A stretch of 64,000 bases of DNA from Saccharothrix sp. NRRL B-16314 (GCF_000716595.1 NZ_JNXC01000031.1:25944-89943), one strand, 5' to 3'. Counted from the stretch's first letter, positions 45,664-54,832 are shown. Translations and numbers: made by a program. The notes: generated by a model not told the origin, from the sequence alone.

Positions 45664-47508
45664 TCAGTCCAGGATCAACTCGGGGCGGTACAGGTCGAAC
45701 CAGGCGTCGAAGTCGAGCACCCGGTCGAGGTTGGTGCGGGTCGTCGGCGGCATGGTCGCCGGGTCGAGCTCGACCGTCGCCTGCAACCAGGAGCGCTCCA
45801 CGAGGGCGAACACCGGGTTGTCCGGTGACAGCAGCAACTCCTTGGCCTGCTGCTGGAGCGCCGCCGCGTACTGCGGGTCCTGGGTGGACGGGTACGGGCT
45901 CTTGACCCGGTCGGCCACCGACTGCGGCAGCACGTGCCTGGTCGCCTCGCGCAGCAGGGACTTCTCCCGGCCGTCGAAGGACTTCAGCGACCACGGCGCG
46001 TTGTAGACGTACTCGACCAGCCGGTGGTCGCAGAACGGCACCCGGACCTCCAGGCCCACGGCCATCGAGGCGCGGTCCTTGCGGTCGAGCATGATCCGCA
46101 CGAAGCGCTGCAGGTGCACGTAGGACATCGTGCGCATGGTGCGTTCCAGCTCGCTGTCGCCGTCGAGGTGGTCGACCTCGGCGACGGCGGTGGCGTACTG
46201 GTCGGCGATGTAGCCCTCGACGTCCAGCGCGGCGGCCAACCCGGCGGGCAGGTGGTCTGGTTTCGTGTTGAGCGGGCTCGGCGCGGCCACCCAGGGGAAC
46301 GTGCCCGCCCGGCGCACCGCGTCCAGGTGGAACGAGCGGTAGCCGCCGAACACCTCGTCGGCCGACTCGCCGGACAGCGCCACCGTCGATTCCTCGCGGA
46401 TGGCCTTGAACAGCAGGTACAGCGAGGTGTCCATGTCGGACAGGCCGACCGGGATGTCGCGGGCGGTGATCATCGCGCGGCGGATGTCGGGATCGGTCAG
46501 GTCGCGGGCGTCCAGCACGATGTCGCGGTGCTCCGTGCCCACGTGCCGCGCCACGTCCCGGATGTAGGGCGAGTCGGGCGTGTCCCGCATGACGTCGGGG
46601 CGGAACGCCTCCTCCTGCCCGGCGAAGTCGACCGAGAACGTGCGGACCCGCTCGCCTTCCTCCGCCAGCACGTTCGCGGCCAGGCCGGTGATGGCGCTGG
46701 AGTCCAGGCCGCCCGACAGCAGCACGCAGCGCGGCACGTCGGCCACGAGCTGGCGGCGGACGATGTCGTCCATCAGCTCGCCGACCCGCGCGATCGTGGC
46801 GTCCCGGTCGTCGGTGTGCTCGGCGGTCCGCAGCTCCCAGTACCGGCGCGTGCGGATGCCGCTCGCGTCCACGGTGACCACGGCGCCCGGCGGCACCTCG
46901 GTCATCCCCCGCCAGAGCGACCACCCCGGTGTCTTGACCCACCCGAACAGGCCGCGCAGGCCGTCCAGGTCGACCGCCCGGCCCGCCAGCGGGTTGGCCA
47001 GGATCGCCTTGGGCTCCGACCCGAACAGCACGCCGTCCGCGGTCGGGTAGTAGTACAGCGGTTTGACGCCCAGTCGGTCGCGCACCAGGTACAACGCCCG
47101 CTCGTGCGAGTCCCACACGGCGAACGCGTACATCCCGTTGAGGTGCTCGGCGACCTTCACCCCCCACTCCAGGTAGCCGTTGAGCACCACCTCGGTGTCG
47201 CTGTCGGTGCGGAACCGGTGGCCCCGGCGGCGCAGCTCGGCGCGCAGCTCGGTGAAGTTGTAGGCCTCGCCGCTGTAGGTCAGCGCGACCTCGCGCCCGC
47301 CGTCGGGCGTCCGCCACGTCATGGGCTGGACGCCGCCGGGCAGGTCGATGATCGCCAGCCTGCGGTGGCCGAGGGCGACGTGGTCGCGCACCCACGCGCC
47401 CGAGTCGTCCGGGCCTCGGCACGCCATGGTGGCGGTCATCGCCGCCACGGTGTCGTGTTGGGTGGTCAGGTCGGTCTGGTAGCCGACCCAGCCGGTGATG
47501 CCGCACAT
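45664..47508 (-). CDS. AsnB-type glutamine-dependent amidotransferase
   Basis: 614 residues. [10 protein letters not shown] gives the N-terminal Cys2 nucleophile of the Ntn glutaminase domain (1-200). The C-terminal synthetase domain has the PP-loop [16 protein letters not shown] near 250 and [16 protein letters not shown] near 370. Both halves look active. House-keeping AsnB makes asparagine, but cluster copies amidate carboxylates or form amide bonds (for example OxyD makes a malonamate starter). Here the carboxyl of 3-hydroxyanthranilate or of the acyl chain are candidate substrates. Gene order places it between the 3-hydroxyanthranilate genes and the ketosynthase set. Confidence 0.82.
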   Translation of the reverse strand: MCGITGWVGYQTDLTTQHDTVAAMTATMACRGPDDSGAWVRDHVALGHRRLAIIDLPGGVQPMTWRTPDGGREVALTYSGEAYNFTELRAELRRRGHRFRTDSDTEVVLNGYLEWGVKVAEHLNGMYAFAVWDSHERALYLVRDRLGVKPLYYYPTADGVLFGSEPKAILANPLAGRAVDLDGLRGLFGWVKTPGWSLWRGMTEVPPGAVVTVDASGIRTRRYWELRTAEHTDDRDATIARVGELMDDIVRRQLVADVPRCVLLSGGLDSSAITGLAANVLAEEGERVRTFSVDFAGQEEAFRPDVMRDTPDSPYIRDVARHVGTEHRDIVLDARDLTDPDIRRAMITARDIPVGLSDMDTSLYLLFKAIREESTVALSGESADEVFGGYRSFHLDAVRRAGTFPWVAAPSPLNTKPDHLPAGLAAALDVEGYIADQYATAVAEVDHLDGDSELERTMRTMSYVHLQRFVRIMLDRKDRASMAVGLEVRVPFCDHRLVEYVYNAPWSLKSFDGREKSLLREATRHVLPQSVADRVKSPYPSTQDPQYAAALQQQAKELLLSPDNPVFALVERSWLQATVELDPATMPPTTRTNLDRVLDFDAWFDLYRPELILD

Positions 47509-47550
47509 GCGCAGTCAGCCCCTTGCCGGTCGTGTCGTGACTGGGTAGCA

Positions 47551-47567
47551 CCGTCCACTCGGGACGG
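47551..47567 (-). terminator. Hairpin directly after the ketoreductase stop
   Basis: CCGTCC-ACTCG-GGACGG forms a perfect 6-bp stem immediately downstream of the ketoreductase stop codon (leftward transcript), in the 59-bp gap before the asnB-type gene. No U-run follows. It may attenuate the downstream half of the operon or stabilise the upstream message. Confidence 0.3.
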
Positions 47568-48308
47568 TCATGGGACGAGGCCGCCGTCGACGCCGATGAC
47601 CTGGTTGGTGATGTAGTTCGCGCGCGGCGAGACCAGGAACGACACCAGGTCGGCGACCTCCTCGGGGGTGCCGGCGCGCCCGATCGGCACCCGCTTGAGG
47701 TGCCGGGTCCGGTCCCGGTCGGAGAGGCCCGCGGTCATGTCGGTGGTGATGAACCCCGGCACGACCACGTTGGCGCGCACGCCGAACGGGCCGCACTCCT
47801 TGGCGAGGGCGCGGGTGAAGCCGATGATCCCGGCCTTGGACGCGGAGTAGTTGGTCTGACCGGCGTTGCCGTGCACGCCCGCCACCGACGACATGGTGAC
47901 CACGGACCCGCGCGAGCGGGACATGAACGAGTAGACCGCCGCGCGGCACACGTGGTAGGTGCCGGACAGGTTGGTGTCGATCACCTGCTGCCAGTCGTCG
48001 TCGGCCATCCGCGCCAGCGCGCCGTCCCGGGTGACGCCGGCGCAGGTGACCACCGCCTCCAGCGGACCGAGCTCGTCCTCGGCGGCGGTCACGAAGTCGC
48101 GGCACTGCGCGGCGTCCGCCACGTCGACGGCCTTGGTCAGCACCCGCGCGCCCGCTTCCCGCGCCAGCGCGGCCACCTCGTCGGCGGCGTCGGGCCGGTG
48201 GTGGAAGCAGAACGCGAGGTCGAAGCCGTCGGCGGCCAGGCGGGTGACCACGGCCCGGCCGATGCCGCGCGACCCGCCGGTGACCAGCGCCACCGGTCGA
48301 CCGGTCAC
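47568..48308 (-). CDS. FabG-type ketoreductase (SDR)
   Basis: 246 residues, GTG 48308 overlapping the ACP stop (GTGA). Motifs: [13 protein letters not shown] near 9, [11 protein letters not shown] near 108, catalytic Ser in [26 protein letters not shown] near 150, and [11 protein letters not shown]. These are the full set of FabG-like 3-oxoacyl-ACP reductases. Next to an ACP and two ketosynthase genes it most likely reduces beta-keto groups on the growing acyl chain. No dehydratase or enoyl reductase gene accompanies it. Confidence 0.86.
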   Translation of the reverse strand: MTGRPVALVTGGSRGIGRAVVTRLAADGFDLAFCFHHRPDAADEVAALAREAGARVLTKAVDVADAAQCRDFVTAAEDELGPLEAVVTCAGVTRDGALARMADDDWQQVIDTNLSGTYHVCRAAVYSFMSRSRGSVVTMSSVAGVHGNAGQTNYSASKAGIIGFTRALAKECGPFGVRANVVVPGFITTDMTAGLSDRDRTRHLKRVPIGRAGTPEEVADLVSFLVSPRANYITNQVIGVDGGLVP

Positions 48309-48568
48309 GAGTCCGCTCCGCGCTTCGAGAGGACGAGGTCGCGGACGTCGGCGAAGGAGTCGACCGCCTTGAACTCCTCGTCGGTGACCTTGATGCCGTA
48401 GCGCTTCTCCAGGTTGATCACGATGTGCATGGCGCTCAGCGAGTCGACTTCGAGCTCGTCGACGAAGTGCGCGTCGTCGGTGACCTCGGCGACCGGCAGT
48501 TCCAGGATGTCGGCGATCAGCTCCCGCAGGTCCTCGGCGTCCTCGGCGAGCCGCTTGTCGTCGGCCAT
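48305..48568 (-). CDS. Acyl carrier protein
   Basis: 87 residues, acidic, four-helix carrier fold. The phosphopantetheine attachment Ser is in ELEVDSLSAMHIV (about residue 43). It carries the acyl chain for the ketosynthase pair and ketoreductase. GTGA overlap with the ketoreductase start; a purine-rich GAGGAAG precedes the ATG. Confidence 0.88.
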   Translation of the reverse strand: MADDKRLAEDAEDLRELIADILELPVAEVTDDAHFVDELEVDSLSAMHIVINLEKRYGIKVTDEEFKAVDSFADVRDLVLSKRGADS

Positions 48569-48604
48569 GGTGGGTCTTCCTCTCGGGTGTCGCGGGGTTC
48601 CGGA

Positions 48605-49525
48605 TCAGCGAACCGGTGCGGCGAGCAGCAGGGCGGCGGTCTCGTCCGCGCCGGTGATGGTGGCGAGGGCGGGCCGGGCGGGGTCTTGGTCGAGGTGGGC
48701 CGCGGCGGCGGCGCACTGCAGGACGCCGAGCGCGCCGGAGCACCGGCCCAGTCGCGCTTCGAGGTCGAACCGGTCCACATCGGACAGTCCGGCCGCCGGC
48801 GCGTCGTCGTTGGTGAGCCACAGGCCGGGTTCGGCCCGGTCCAGCGCCTTGGCGATCACGGCGTCGCGGTCGACCCCGTAGCCGTAGCCCTTCAGGACGG
48901 CGCGTGGCCGTGCTCCGCGTCCGGCGGAGGCGTCCTCCAGCACGAGCGCGACCGCGCCGTCCACGACGCCCGCGCCGACGAACTTGGCCACCACGCCGTC
49001 CGCGGGCTCGACACCGACCACCACGGCCACTTGCGCGCGGCCGGCGGCGATCAGGGTGTGCGCCCAGTGCACCGCGTCCAGTCCGCCGGTCTCGCCGTTG
49101 CACAGGGTCAGGTTCGGCCCGCGCAGGCCGTACCGGATGGCCACCGCGCCGGCGATCACGTTGCTGGAGGTCTGCGGCAGCACCAGCGGGTTCAGCGCCT
49201 CGACGGTCTCCTCGGCGATCAGGTCCGCCATCCGGCACACGCTGTCGAGGTTGCCCAGGTTGGAGCTGACGACCACCGCGATGGCGTCGGGTGACACGGT
49301 GAGCGCGTCGTCCTGGTCGAGCAGGTCGGCGTCGCGCAGCGCCGGTTCGACGGCGCGCAGCGCGAGCCTGGTGGCCCGGTCCTTGTGCCGCAGGTCCCGG
49401 CCCACCAGCGCCTTGGTCGGGTCGAACCCGCCCTCGCGCCGGGCGCCGAGCAGTTCGTCGGCGGCGGTCAGGCCGGCCACGGCGAGGCCGGTGCCGGTGA
49501 GCGCCACCTCGGTGCGCGTCTTCAT
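48605..49525 (-). CDS. Chain-length-factor-like ketosynthase, truncated, active-site Cys replaced by Glu
   Basis: 306 residues, about 100 shorter than normal KS-beta proteins. Where a ketosynthase has TACxSGLDAV, this protein reads LCNGETGGLDAV, putting Glu145 at the catalytic Cys position. Classical chain-length factors have Gln there, which drives decarboxylation priming. The segment with the first catalytic His is missing and the second is replaced (LGRCSGALGVL). It overlaps the ketosynthase stop (ATGA), as KS-alpha/KS-beta pairs do, so it is probably a non-catalytic heterodimer partner. Confidence 0.78.
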   Translation of the reverse strand: MKTRTEVALTGTGLAVAGLTAADELLGARREGGFDPTKALVGRDLRHKDRATRLALRAVEPALRDADLLDQDDALTVSPDAIAVVVSSNLGNLDSVCRMADLIAEETVEALNPLVLPQTSSNVIAGAVAIRYGLRGPNLTLCNGETGGLDAVHWAHTLIAAGRAQVAVVVGVEPADGVVAKFVGAGVVDGAVALVLEDASAGRGARPRAVLKGYGYGVDRDAVIAKALDRAEPGLWLTNDDAPAAGLSDVDRFDLEARLGRCSGALGVLQCAAAAAHLDQDPARPALATITGADETAALLLAAPVR

Positions 49526-50655
49526 CGTGCCGCCTCCAGGATCGCCACCGCGTTGATGCCGCCGAAGCCGAACGCGTCGACCTGGGCGGTGCCCACCCGT
49601 GCGTCCAGCGCGGTGTCGCGGACCAGCCGCAGACCGGCGGCCTCGTCGATGGGGTCGTGCAGGCCGAGCACCGGCGGCACCCGGCCTTCGCGCATGGCCA
49701 GGGCCGCAACCACGAGGCTGAGCAGGCCGGAGCCGCCGAGCGTGTGCCCGGTCATCGACTTCACGGCCGTCATCAGCGGCCCCCCGCCGGTGTCGGCGAA
49801 CACCTCGGCGAGCACGCCCGCCTCGGTCTCGTCGTTGCGCGGGGTGCCGCTGCCGTGCAGCATCACCAGGTCGATGTCCCCCGGCTCGACGCCGGCCCGC
49901 CGGTGGGCGTCACGCATCACCGTGGTCACGGCCGACGCGTCGGGCGCGGTGGCGTGGAACCCGTCGCAGTTGACGGCCACCGAACGGACCTTGGCCCGGA
50001 CGCGGGCGGTGTCCGCGCCCGCGCGGCGCACCACGACCGCGACGGCGCCCTCCCCCATCACCATGCCCGCGTGGGACTTGTCGAAGGGCCGCAACGAATC
50101 CGGCGTCTCGTTCTGGACCCGGTCCAGGGTGCCGAAGGCGCTCTCGGTGATGGAGTCGGTGCCCGCGACCACGACGGTGTCGGCCATGCCCAGCTCGATC
50201 ATGTCGGTGGCCATCGCCAGCGCGTACAGCGCCGCGGCGCAGGCGTTGGCGAAGGTGTACGTGCGGGAGAAGCCGAACTCGGCCCGCAACGCCCGCCCGA
50301 AGTCCAGGTCGACGGGGTCGAACTCGGCGCCCTCGCGCCACCACAGCTCGGCGCTGCGCTGCTCCCGCAACGTGGTGCCGACCAGCACGGGCACGTCGCC
50401 CAGGTCGTCCAGCCCGGCGTCGGCGACCGCCTGCGCGACGGCCGTGTGCAGCCAGGAGGAGGCGCGCAGCACGGTGTCCTTGCCCGGTTCGGGCCGGTCG
50501 TCGATCTCGTAGGCGTGCCGCATCCGGTACTTGCTCGCGTCGAAGGCCCGCAACGGCGCACGGACGTCGCGCGCGGCGCACAGGGCGGTGTAAATCTCCT
50601 CGGGGTCCGCGCCGACGTTGGCGACCGCGCCCCATCCGGTGATGTCCCAGCTCAC
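49522..50655 (-). CDS. Beta-ketoacyl synthase (KS-alpha), intact triad
   Basis: 377 residues from GTG 50655 in a GTGA overlap with the ACP-adenylation gene. The catalytic triad is visible: Cys139 in TFANACAAALYAL, His267 in VMLHGSGTPRND, and His304 in VKSMTGHTLGGSG. It should condense acyl-ACP with malonyl-ACP together with the truncated partner. The active-site surroundings (NACAAA rather than TACASG) are divergent from spore-pigment type aromatic synthases, consistent with a non-aromatic, perhaps aryl-primed, type II system. Confidence 0.82.
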   Translation of the reverse strand: MSWDITGWGAVANVGADPEEIYTALCAARDVRAPLRAFDASKYRMRHAYEIDDRPEPGKDTVLRASSWLHTAVAQAVADAGLDDLGDVPVLVGTTLREQRSAELWWREGAEFDPVDLDFGRALRAEFGFSRTYTFANACAAALYALAMATDMIELGMADTVVVAGTDSITESAFGTLDRVQNETPDSLRPFDKSHAGMVMGEGAVAVVVRRAGADTARVRAKVRSVAVNCDGFHATAPDASAVTTVMRDAHRRAGVEPGDIDLVMLHGSGTPRNDETEAGVLAEVFADTGGGPLMTAVKSMTGHTLGGSGLLSLVVAALAMREGRVPPVLGLHDPIDEAAGLRLVRDTALDARVGTAQVDAFGFGGINAVAILEAAR

Positions 50656-52424
50656 GTCCGAGTCACCCGTTCCCTCAGCTTGTACTTGGCGACCTTGCCG
50701 GTCGTGGTGACCGGCAGGGTGTCGAGGAACTCCAGCCGGGCGGGCCGCTTGAAGGCGGCCAGCTCGGTGCGCAGCCGGCCGCGGATCGCGCGGCGGACGT
50801 CGTCCTCGGTGGCGCCGGCCGCGGGCACCACGTAGGCCACCGCCTGTTCCAGTCCGTGCTCGTCCGCGCCGCCGACCACCGCGCACTCGCGCACGCCGTC
50901 GGTGCCGCGGATCACCGTCTCGATCTCGGCGGGCGCGACCTTGTAGCCGCCGAGGTTGAGGATGTCGTCGGCGCGGCACAGGTACTCGAAGACGCCGTCG
51001 GCGGTGCGGCGCACCAGGTCTCCGGTGTAGGCGCCGCCGTCGGCGAACGTCTGCGCCGCGGCGTCCGGCTGGCCGACGTACCCCAGGGCGACCGTGGGGC
51101 CCGCGATGTGCAGGCGGCCCGGCTTCCCGTCGCGCACCGGCTCGCCGTCCTCGTCGCGGACGGTCGCGGTCACGCCCGGCGCGGCCACGCCGACCACCCC
51201 GTGCGGCGGGCGGTCCGAGGGTGAGGCCAGGACGACGTGCATGACCTCCGTGGCGCCGAGGCAGTTCATGAACTGCGCGCCGAACGCGGCCTCGATGCGC
51301 CGGCTCAGCTTCGGCGGGCAGTTCTCCCCGGCCGACACGCAGAGCCTCGGCGAGTCGAACGCGGCGGGCTCCTGCTCGGCCGGTTCCACCAGGTCGGCGT
51401 AGAACCGCGGCACCGAGCAGAGGACGGTGGGCCGGTGCCGGCGCAGCGCCGCGGTCACCGCGTGCCGGTCGACCGCGCCCCGGATGAGCACGACACCGGC
51501 CCCGGCCGAGAGCGCGCACAGCACGGAACTGCCGAAGCCGTAGCCGAAGGACAGCCGCGCGGTCGCCAGCACCAGGTCGTCCGGGCCGATGCGGTCGACG
51601 CTGCCGAAGCCGTCGAGCATCGCCGCGACACCGCCGGCGCTGTGGCGCACGCCCTTGGGCATCCCGGTGCTGCCGGACGTGTACTGCACGAGGGCTTCGT
51701 CGCCCGCCGCCCGCGTGGACGGCTCGGGCGAAGCGGTCGGCGCCGCCGCCAGGAGCTCGGCGCGGACCTCGTCGCCGGTGCGGACCAGCTGCCAGTCGCG
51801 GGCCTCGCGCAACGCGGAGTGCTTCGCCGCGGGCAGGTCCAGGTGCACCAGCCGCGCGTCGCTGTCCTCGGCGACGTAGCGGAGTTCGGCCGCCGTCAGC
51901 ACGGGGCTGACCAGCACGGGGACGCAACCCGCCCACCACAGCCCGAGCACGGCGACCACGGTGGCCACCGAGTCCTCGGCGACGACCAGCCCGCGGACGC
52001 CCGGTCCGACGCCTTGGGCGCGCAGGGCTTCGCCGTAAGCGCCGACGGCGGCGTGCAGCCGGGCGTAGTCGACGTCGCCGACGTCGGGGTCGACGTAGGC
52101 GCGGCGGCCACCGGCCCCGGCCCGGACGTGGCGGCCGACGAGCAGGTCGACCAGGTCCACCTCCGGCGCCGGCGTTCCGGTCCGGTGGGCCAGCAGCGCG
52201 GCCACGTCGTCCACGTTGCGGACCGAGGTGGCCTCGGCGTCGCCGATCGACACCCCGAACTCGCGTTCGAACCGGGTGATCATGGCGACCTTCTCCAGCG
52301 AATTCGCGCCGAGTTCGTCGTAGAAGGAGGCGTCGAAACCGATCTGGTCGGCCTCCATTTCCAAAATGGAGGCGACGATCTCACGAACACGGTCACGGGT
52401 TACGGGATTGCGGTCGGGCGACAT
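50652..52424 (-). CDS. ACP-adenylation fusion (carrier domain plus benzoate-CoA-ligase-like AMP ligase)
   Basis: 590 residues. Residues 1-80 are a carrier domain with attachment Ser42 in YDELGANSLEKVAM; residues about 90-590 are an ANL adenylating enzyme with the P-loop VQYTSGSTGMPKGVRHS, CRADDILNLGGYKVAPAEIE, and the catalytic Lys in TTTGKVAKYKLRE. The carrier-first order is the reverse of NRPS modules and implies self-loading. Relatedness to benzoate-CoA ligases makes 3-hydroxyanthranilate the likely substrate. First gene of the leftward operon; GAGGAG precedes the ATG. Confidence 0.82.
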   Translation of the reverse strand: MSPDRNPVTRDRVREIVASILEMEADQIGFDASFYDELGANSLEKVAMITRFEREFGVSIGDAEATSVRNVDDVAALLAHRTGTPAPEVDLVDLLVGRHVRAGAGGRRAYVDPDVGDVDYARLHAAVGAYGEALRAQGVGPGVRGLVVAEDSVATVVAVLGLWWAGCVPVLVSPVLTAAELRYVAEDSDARLVHLDLPAAKHSALREARDWQLVRTGDEVRAELLAAAPTASPEPSTRAAGDEALVQYTSGSTGMPKGVRHSAGGVAAMLDGFGSVDRIGPDDLVLATARLSFGYGFGSSVLCALSAGAGVVLIRGAVDRHAVTAALRRHRPTVLCSVPRFYADLVEPAEQEPAAFDSPRLCVSAGENCPPKLSRRIEAAFGAQFMNCLGATEVMHVVLASPSDRPPHGVVGVAAPGVTATVRDEDGEPVRDGKPGRLHIAGPTVALGYVGQPDAAAQTFADGGAYTGDLVRRTADGVFEYLCRADDILNLGGYKVAPAEIETVIRGTDGVRECAVVGGADEHGLEQAVAYVVPAAGATEDDVRRAIRGRLRTELAAFKRPARLEFLDTLPVTTTGKVAKYKLRERVTRT

Positions 52425-52538
52425 TGCGATGAACTCCTCGTCGCGGTCCCGAACACGGCCGGGAAGACGGCAAGCGTCTGCGATGAGCAGGAAAAGCCGC
52501 TCGGGATCGAAGCTACACGGCCAGGTCAGGGCCGGACA

Positions 52539-52554
52539 CTACCTGGACAGGTAG
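52539..52554. promoter_or_regulatory. Inverted repeat in the divergent biosynthetic promoter
   Basis: CTACCT-GGAC-AGGTAG is a perfect 6+4+6 inverted repeat in the 242-bp gap between the nine-gene leftward operon and the rightward ligase-thioesterase pair. It is about equidistant from both start codons (115 and 113 bp) and could serve one regulator controlling both directions. Confidence 0.45.
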
Positions 52555-52666
52555 ACATCGCCTACCAGAGCGAGTAGTTCCGAATTCGCATATTTCCGGT
52601 ACCTTCCGATGGCGGCCATGGCCGACCCCGGCGGAATTCATCACCACATCCGAGGCAAGGTGGACA

Positions 52667-54352
52667 ATGGGACCGAGTCACCGCACGATGATCGACCCGA
52701 AGCTGCGCACCGAGCTCGCGGAGCGCACTGATTTCGGCGGCGGGAACGCCTGGCGCGTCGCGCTGGAGTCGAGCCCTTCGCCGGACGCGACGCTGGTGCG
52801 CACCGATCGGCCGTTGGTGGACCGGGACGGGCGGGATCGCACCGAGTTCAGCATCCGCGCGCTGGTCGACCTGGCCGACGCGTGGTCGGCCTGGTACCTG
52901 GCCCAGGGCGTCGGCCCGCGCGACCGGGTCGTGGTCTGGCTCGACGACTCGTTCGAGGACCAGGTGCAGCTGGCCGCGCTGGCCCAGATCGGCGCGATCG
53001 GCGTGCTGATCAACGGCCGGATGCCGGCGGACATGGCGCTGGGGCTGGTGCGCCGCACCTCGCCGGTCGGTATCTACACCGACGAGCGGCACCGCCCCAT
53101 GGTGGACGACGGTCAGCTGCCGGACGTGCGGTGGGTGCGCACGCGCGCCGAGATCGGCGCGCTGACGGCGACCCTGCCGGAGTCCGCCCGCTACCACCAC
53201 GCCGACGACGACCCCGTGGTCATCTGCCACACGTCCGGCACCACCGGGAACCCGAAGCCGGTGATCTGGGCGCACCGGCAGAGCGTGGCCGGGGTGCAGT
53301 ACCGGCTGGCGAACTACCCCGAGCCGGACGACGCCGTGATGCTGTCGGCCGCGCCGCACTCGCACTCGGGCGCCATCGCGTTCACGCTCTACGTGCTGAT
53401 CGCCGGGGTGCCCCTGGTGGCCGTCTCCGACATCACCGGTGAAGGGCTGGCGCGCGGTATCGCCGAGCACCGACCGTCGGCCGTGCTGTCCTTCAACCAG
53501 ACGTTGGTGGAACTGCTCGACACCGACCCCGATCCGGCCGACCTCGCGTCGGTGGCGGTGTGGGTGAGCATCGGCGACTCGGCGCACGACGCGCACAACC
53601 GGGCGTTGATCCGGTTCGGCAGCCAGGTGGTCGACGGCGAGCGGGTGCCCGGCTCGATCGTGGACGACGGCCTGGGTTCCTCGGAGCTGGGCTGGGCCGC
53701 GCTGCGGCACGTCGTCGCCGCGGACACCCCGCCCGACCCCCGCCACCTGGGCACCGTGGTGCCGATCGCGGAGGTGGCGGTGCTGCGCCCGGACGGCACC
53801 GAGGCCGACGCCGACGAGGTCGGCCTGCTCGGCGTGCGCAGCCCGTCGCTGGCGCACGGCTACTGGAACGACTCCGACACCACGTACCGCAGCCGGCTGT
53901 CGGGCTACTTCCTGTCCGGTGACCTCGTGTACCGGACGGAGGACGGCAACTACTACCAGGTGGACCGCGCGGTGGACGCGATCCGCACGGAGCACGGTGA
54001 CGGCTACTCCATCCTGATGGAGGAAGTCCTGCTGCTGAACCTGCCCGAGATCGTGGACTGCGCGGTGGTCGCGGGGCGGCACGAGGGCGCGACGGTGCCG
54101 GTGGCCGTGGTGCGCCCGCGTGACGACGGCGCCCCGACCGACCTCCTGCCGCGGGTGAACAAGGTCCTGCGGGAGGCGGGTCAGCCGGAGGTGGCGGTGC
54201 TGGAGCTCGCGCAGTCCGAAGAGGACATCCCGCTGGGCGCCACCGGCAAGATCCTCAAGCGGCGGATGCGGGACAAGTACGCGGACCTGGCGACGTACCT
54301 GCCGACGCGCACGGCCGCGACCACGGCGACGACCCTCGGCGGGTCGGCGTGA
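52667..54352 (+). CDS. AMP-dependent ligase (ANL superfamily)
   Basis: 561 residues; ATG 52667 with AAGGTGG just upstream (ATG 52688 is an alternative). P-loop VICHTSGTTGNPKPVIWAH near 185; catalytic Lys in PLGATGKILKRRMRDK near 535. The hinge motif, usually GRxDDxIK, is divergent (VDRAVDAIRTEHGDGY), and no carrier domain is attached. It activates a carboxylic acid for transfer to CoA or a carrier; it might provide a second acyl partner for the 3-hydroxyanthranilate unit. Its stop overlaps the thioesterase start (GTGA). Confidence 0.8.
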   Translation: MGPSHRTMIDPKLRTELAERTDFGGGNAWRVALESSPSPDATLVRTDRPLVDRDGRDRTEFSIRALVDLADAWSAWYLAQGVGPRDRVVVWLDDSFEDQVQLAALAQIGAIGVLINGRMPADMALGLVRRTSPVGIYTDERHRPMVDDGQLPDVRWVRTRAEIGALTATLPESARYHHADDDPVVICHTSGTTGNPKPVIWAHRQSVAGVQYRLANYPEPDDAVMLSAAPHSHSGAIAFTLYVLIAGVPLVAVSDITGEGLARGIAEHRPSAVLSFNQTLVELLDTDPDPADLASVAVWVSIGDSAHDAHNRALIRFGSQVVDGERVPGSIVDDGLGSSELGWAALRHVVAADTPPDPRHLGTVVPIAEVAVLRPDGTEADADEVGLLGVRSPSLAHGYWNDSDTTYRSRLSGYFLSGDLVYRTEDGNYYQVDRAVDAIRTEHGDGYSILMEEVLLLNLPEIVDCAVVAGRHEGATVPVAVVRPRDDGAPTDLLPRVNKVLREAGQPEVAVLELAQSEEDIPLGATGKILKRRMRDKYADLATYLPTRTAATTATTLGGSA

Positions 54353-54792
54353 CCACGACGACCGGACCGAACTGCATGGACGTGGCCGAAGAGGTCAACC
54401 GCGCCGGCGTGACGACCCTCGCGGAACGGCTGGGCATCCGCTTCCTGACCGCGTCCGCGGAACTCGTGGTGGCGACCATGCCCGTGGCGGGCAACACCCA
54501 GCTGCACGGGATGCTGCACGGCGGCGCGTCGGTGGCGCTGGCGGAGTCGCTGGGCTCCATCGGCGCCGCGCTGCACGCCGGTGAGGGCCGGATGGCGCTG
54601 GGCGTGGACATCAACGCCACCCACCACCGCGCCGTCCGCGGCGGCATCGTCACCGGCACCGCCAAGCCGCTGCTGCTCGGCAGGTCGATCGCCACCTACG
54701 AGGTGGTGATCCACGACGAGGAGGGCGCCCGCGTGTGCACCGCCCGGATCACCTGCGCCATCCAGCACAAGGGCCGCCGGCCGCGCCACTGA
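54349..54792 (+). CDS. Hotdog-fold thioesterase, EntH/MenI type
   Basis: 147 residues of PaaI-like hotdog fold. LHGMLHGGASVALAESLGS near residue 45 carries the catalytic Glu (AES), as in EntH and MenI, rather than the Asp of PaaI. EntH proofreads the aryl carrier of enterobactin by clearing wrong acyl groups; a similar editing or release job on the aryl-loaded carrier is a good inference. GTG start overlaps the ligase stop. Confidence 0.83.
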   Translation: MTTTTGPNCMDVAEEVNRAGVTTLAERLGIRFLTASAELVVATMPVAGNTQLHGMLHGGASVALAESLGSIGAALHAGEGRMALGVDINATHHRAVRGGIVTGTAKPLLLGRSIATYEVVIHDEEGARVCTARITCAIQHKGRRPRH

Positions 54793-54832
54793 TCCGCGGC
54801 ACTGATCCGCGCACTGATCACCGCCGGACCGA

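Noticed and set aside
44183..47551. Open frame of over 1100 codons on the minus strand
   Set aside because: Only its last 213 codons (the PhzD-like gene) are real; the rest is out of frame with the SDR and AsnB-type genes.
47568..50655. Classical aromatic type II polyketide (spore-pigment type) system
   Set aside because: No aromatase/cyclase gene, chain-length factor truncated with Glu for Gln, and the ketosynthase active-site context is divergent.
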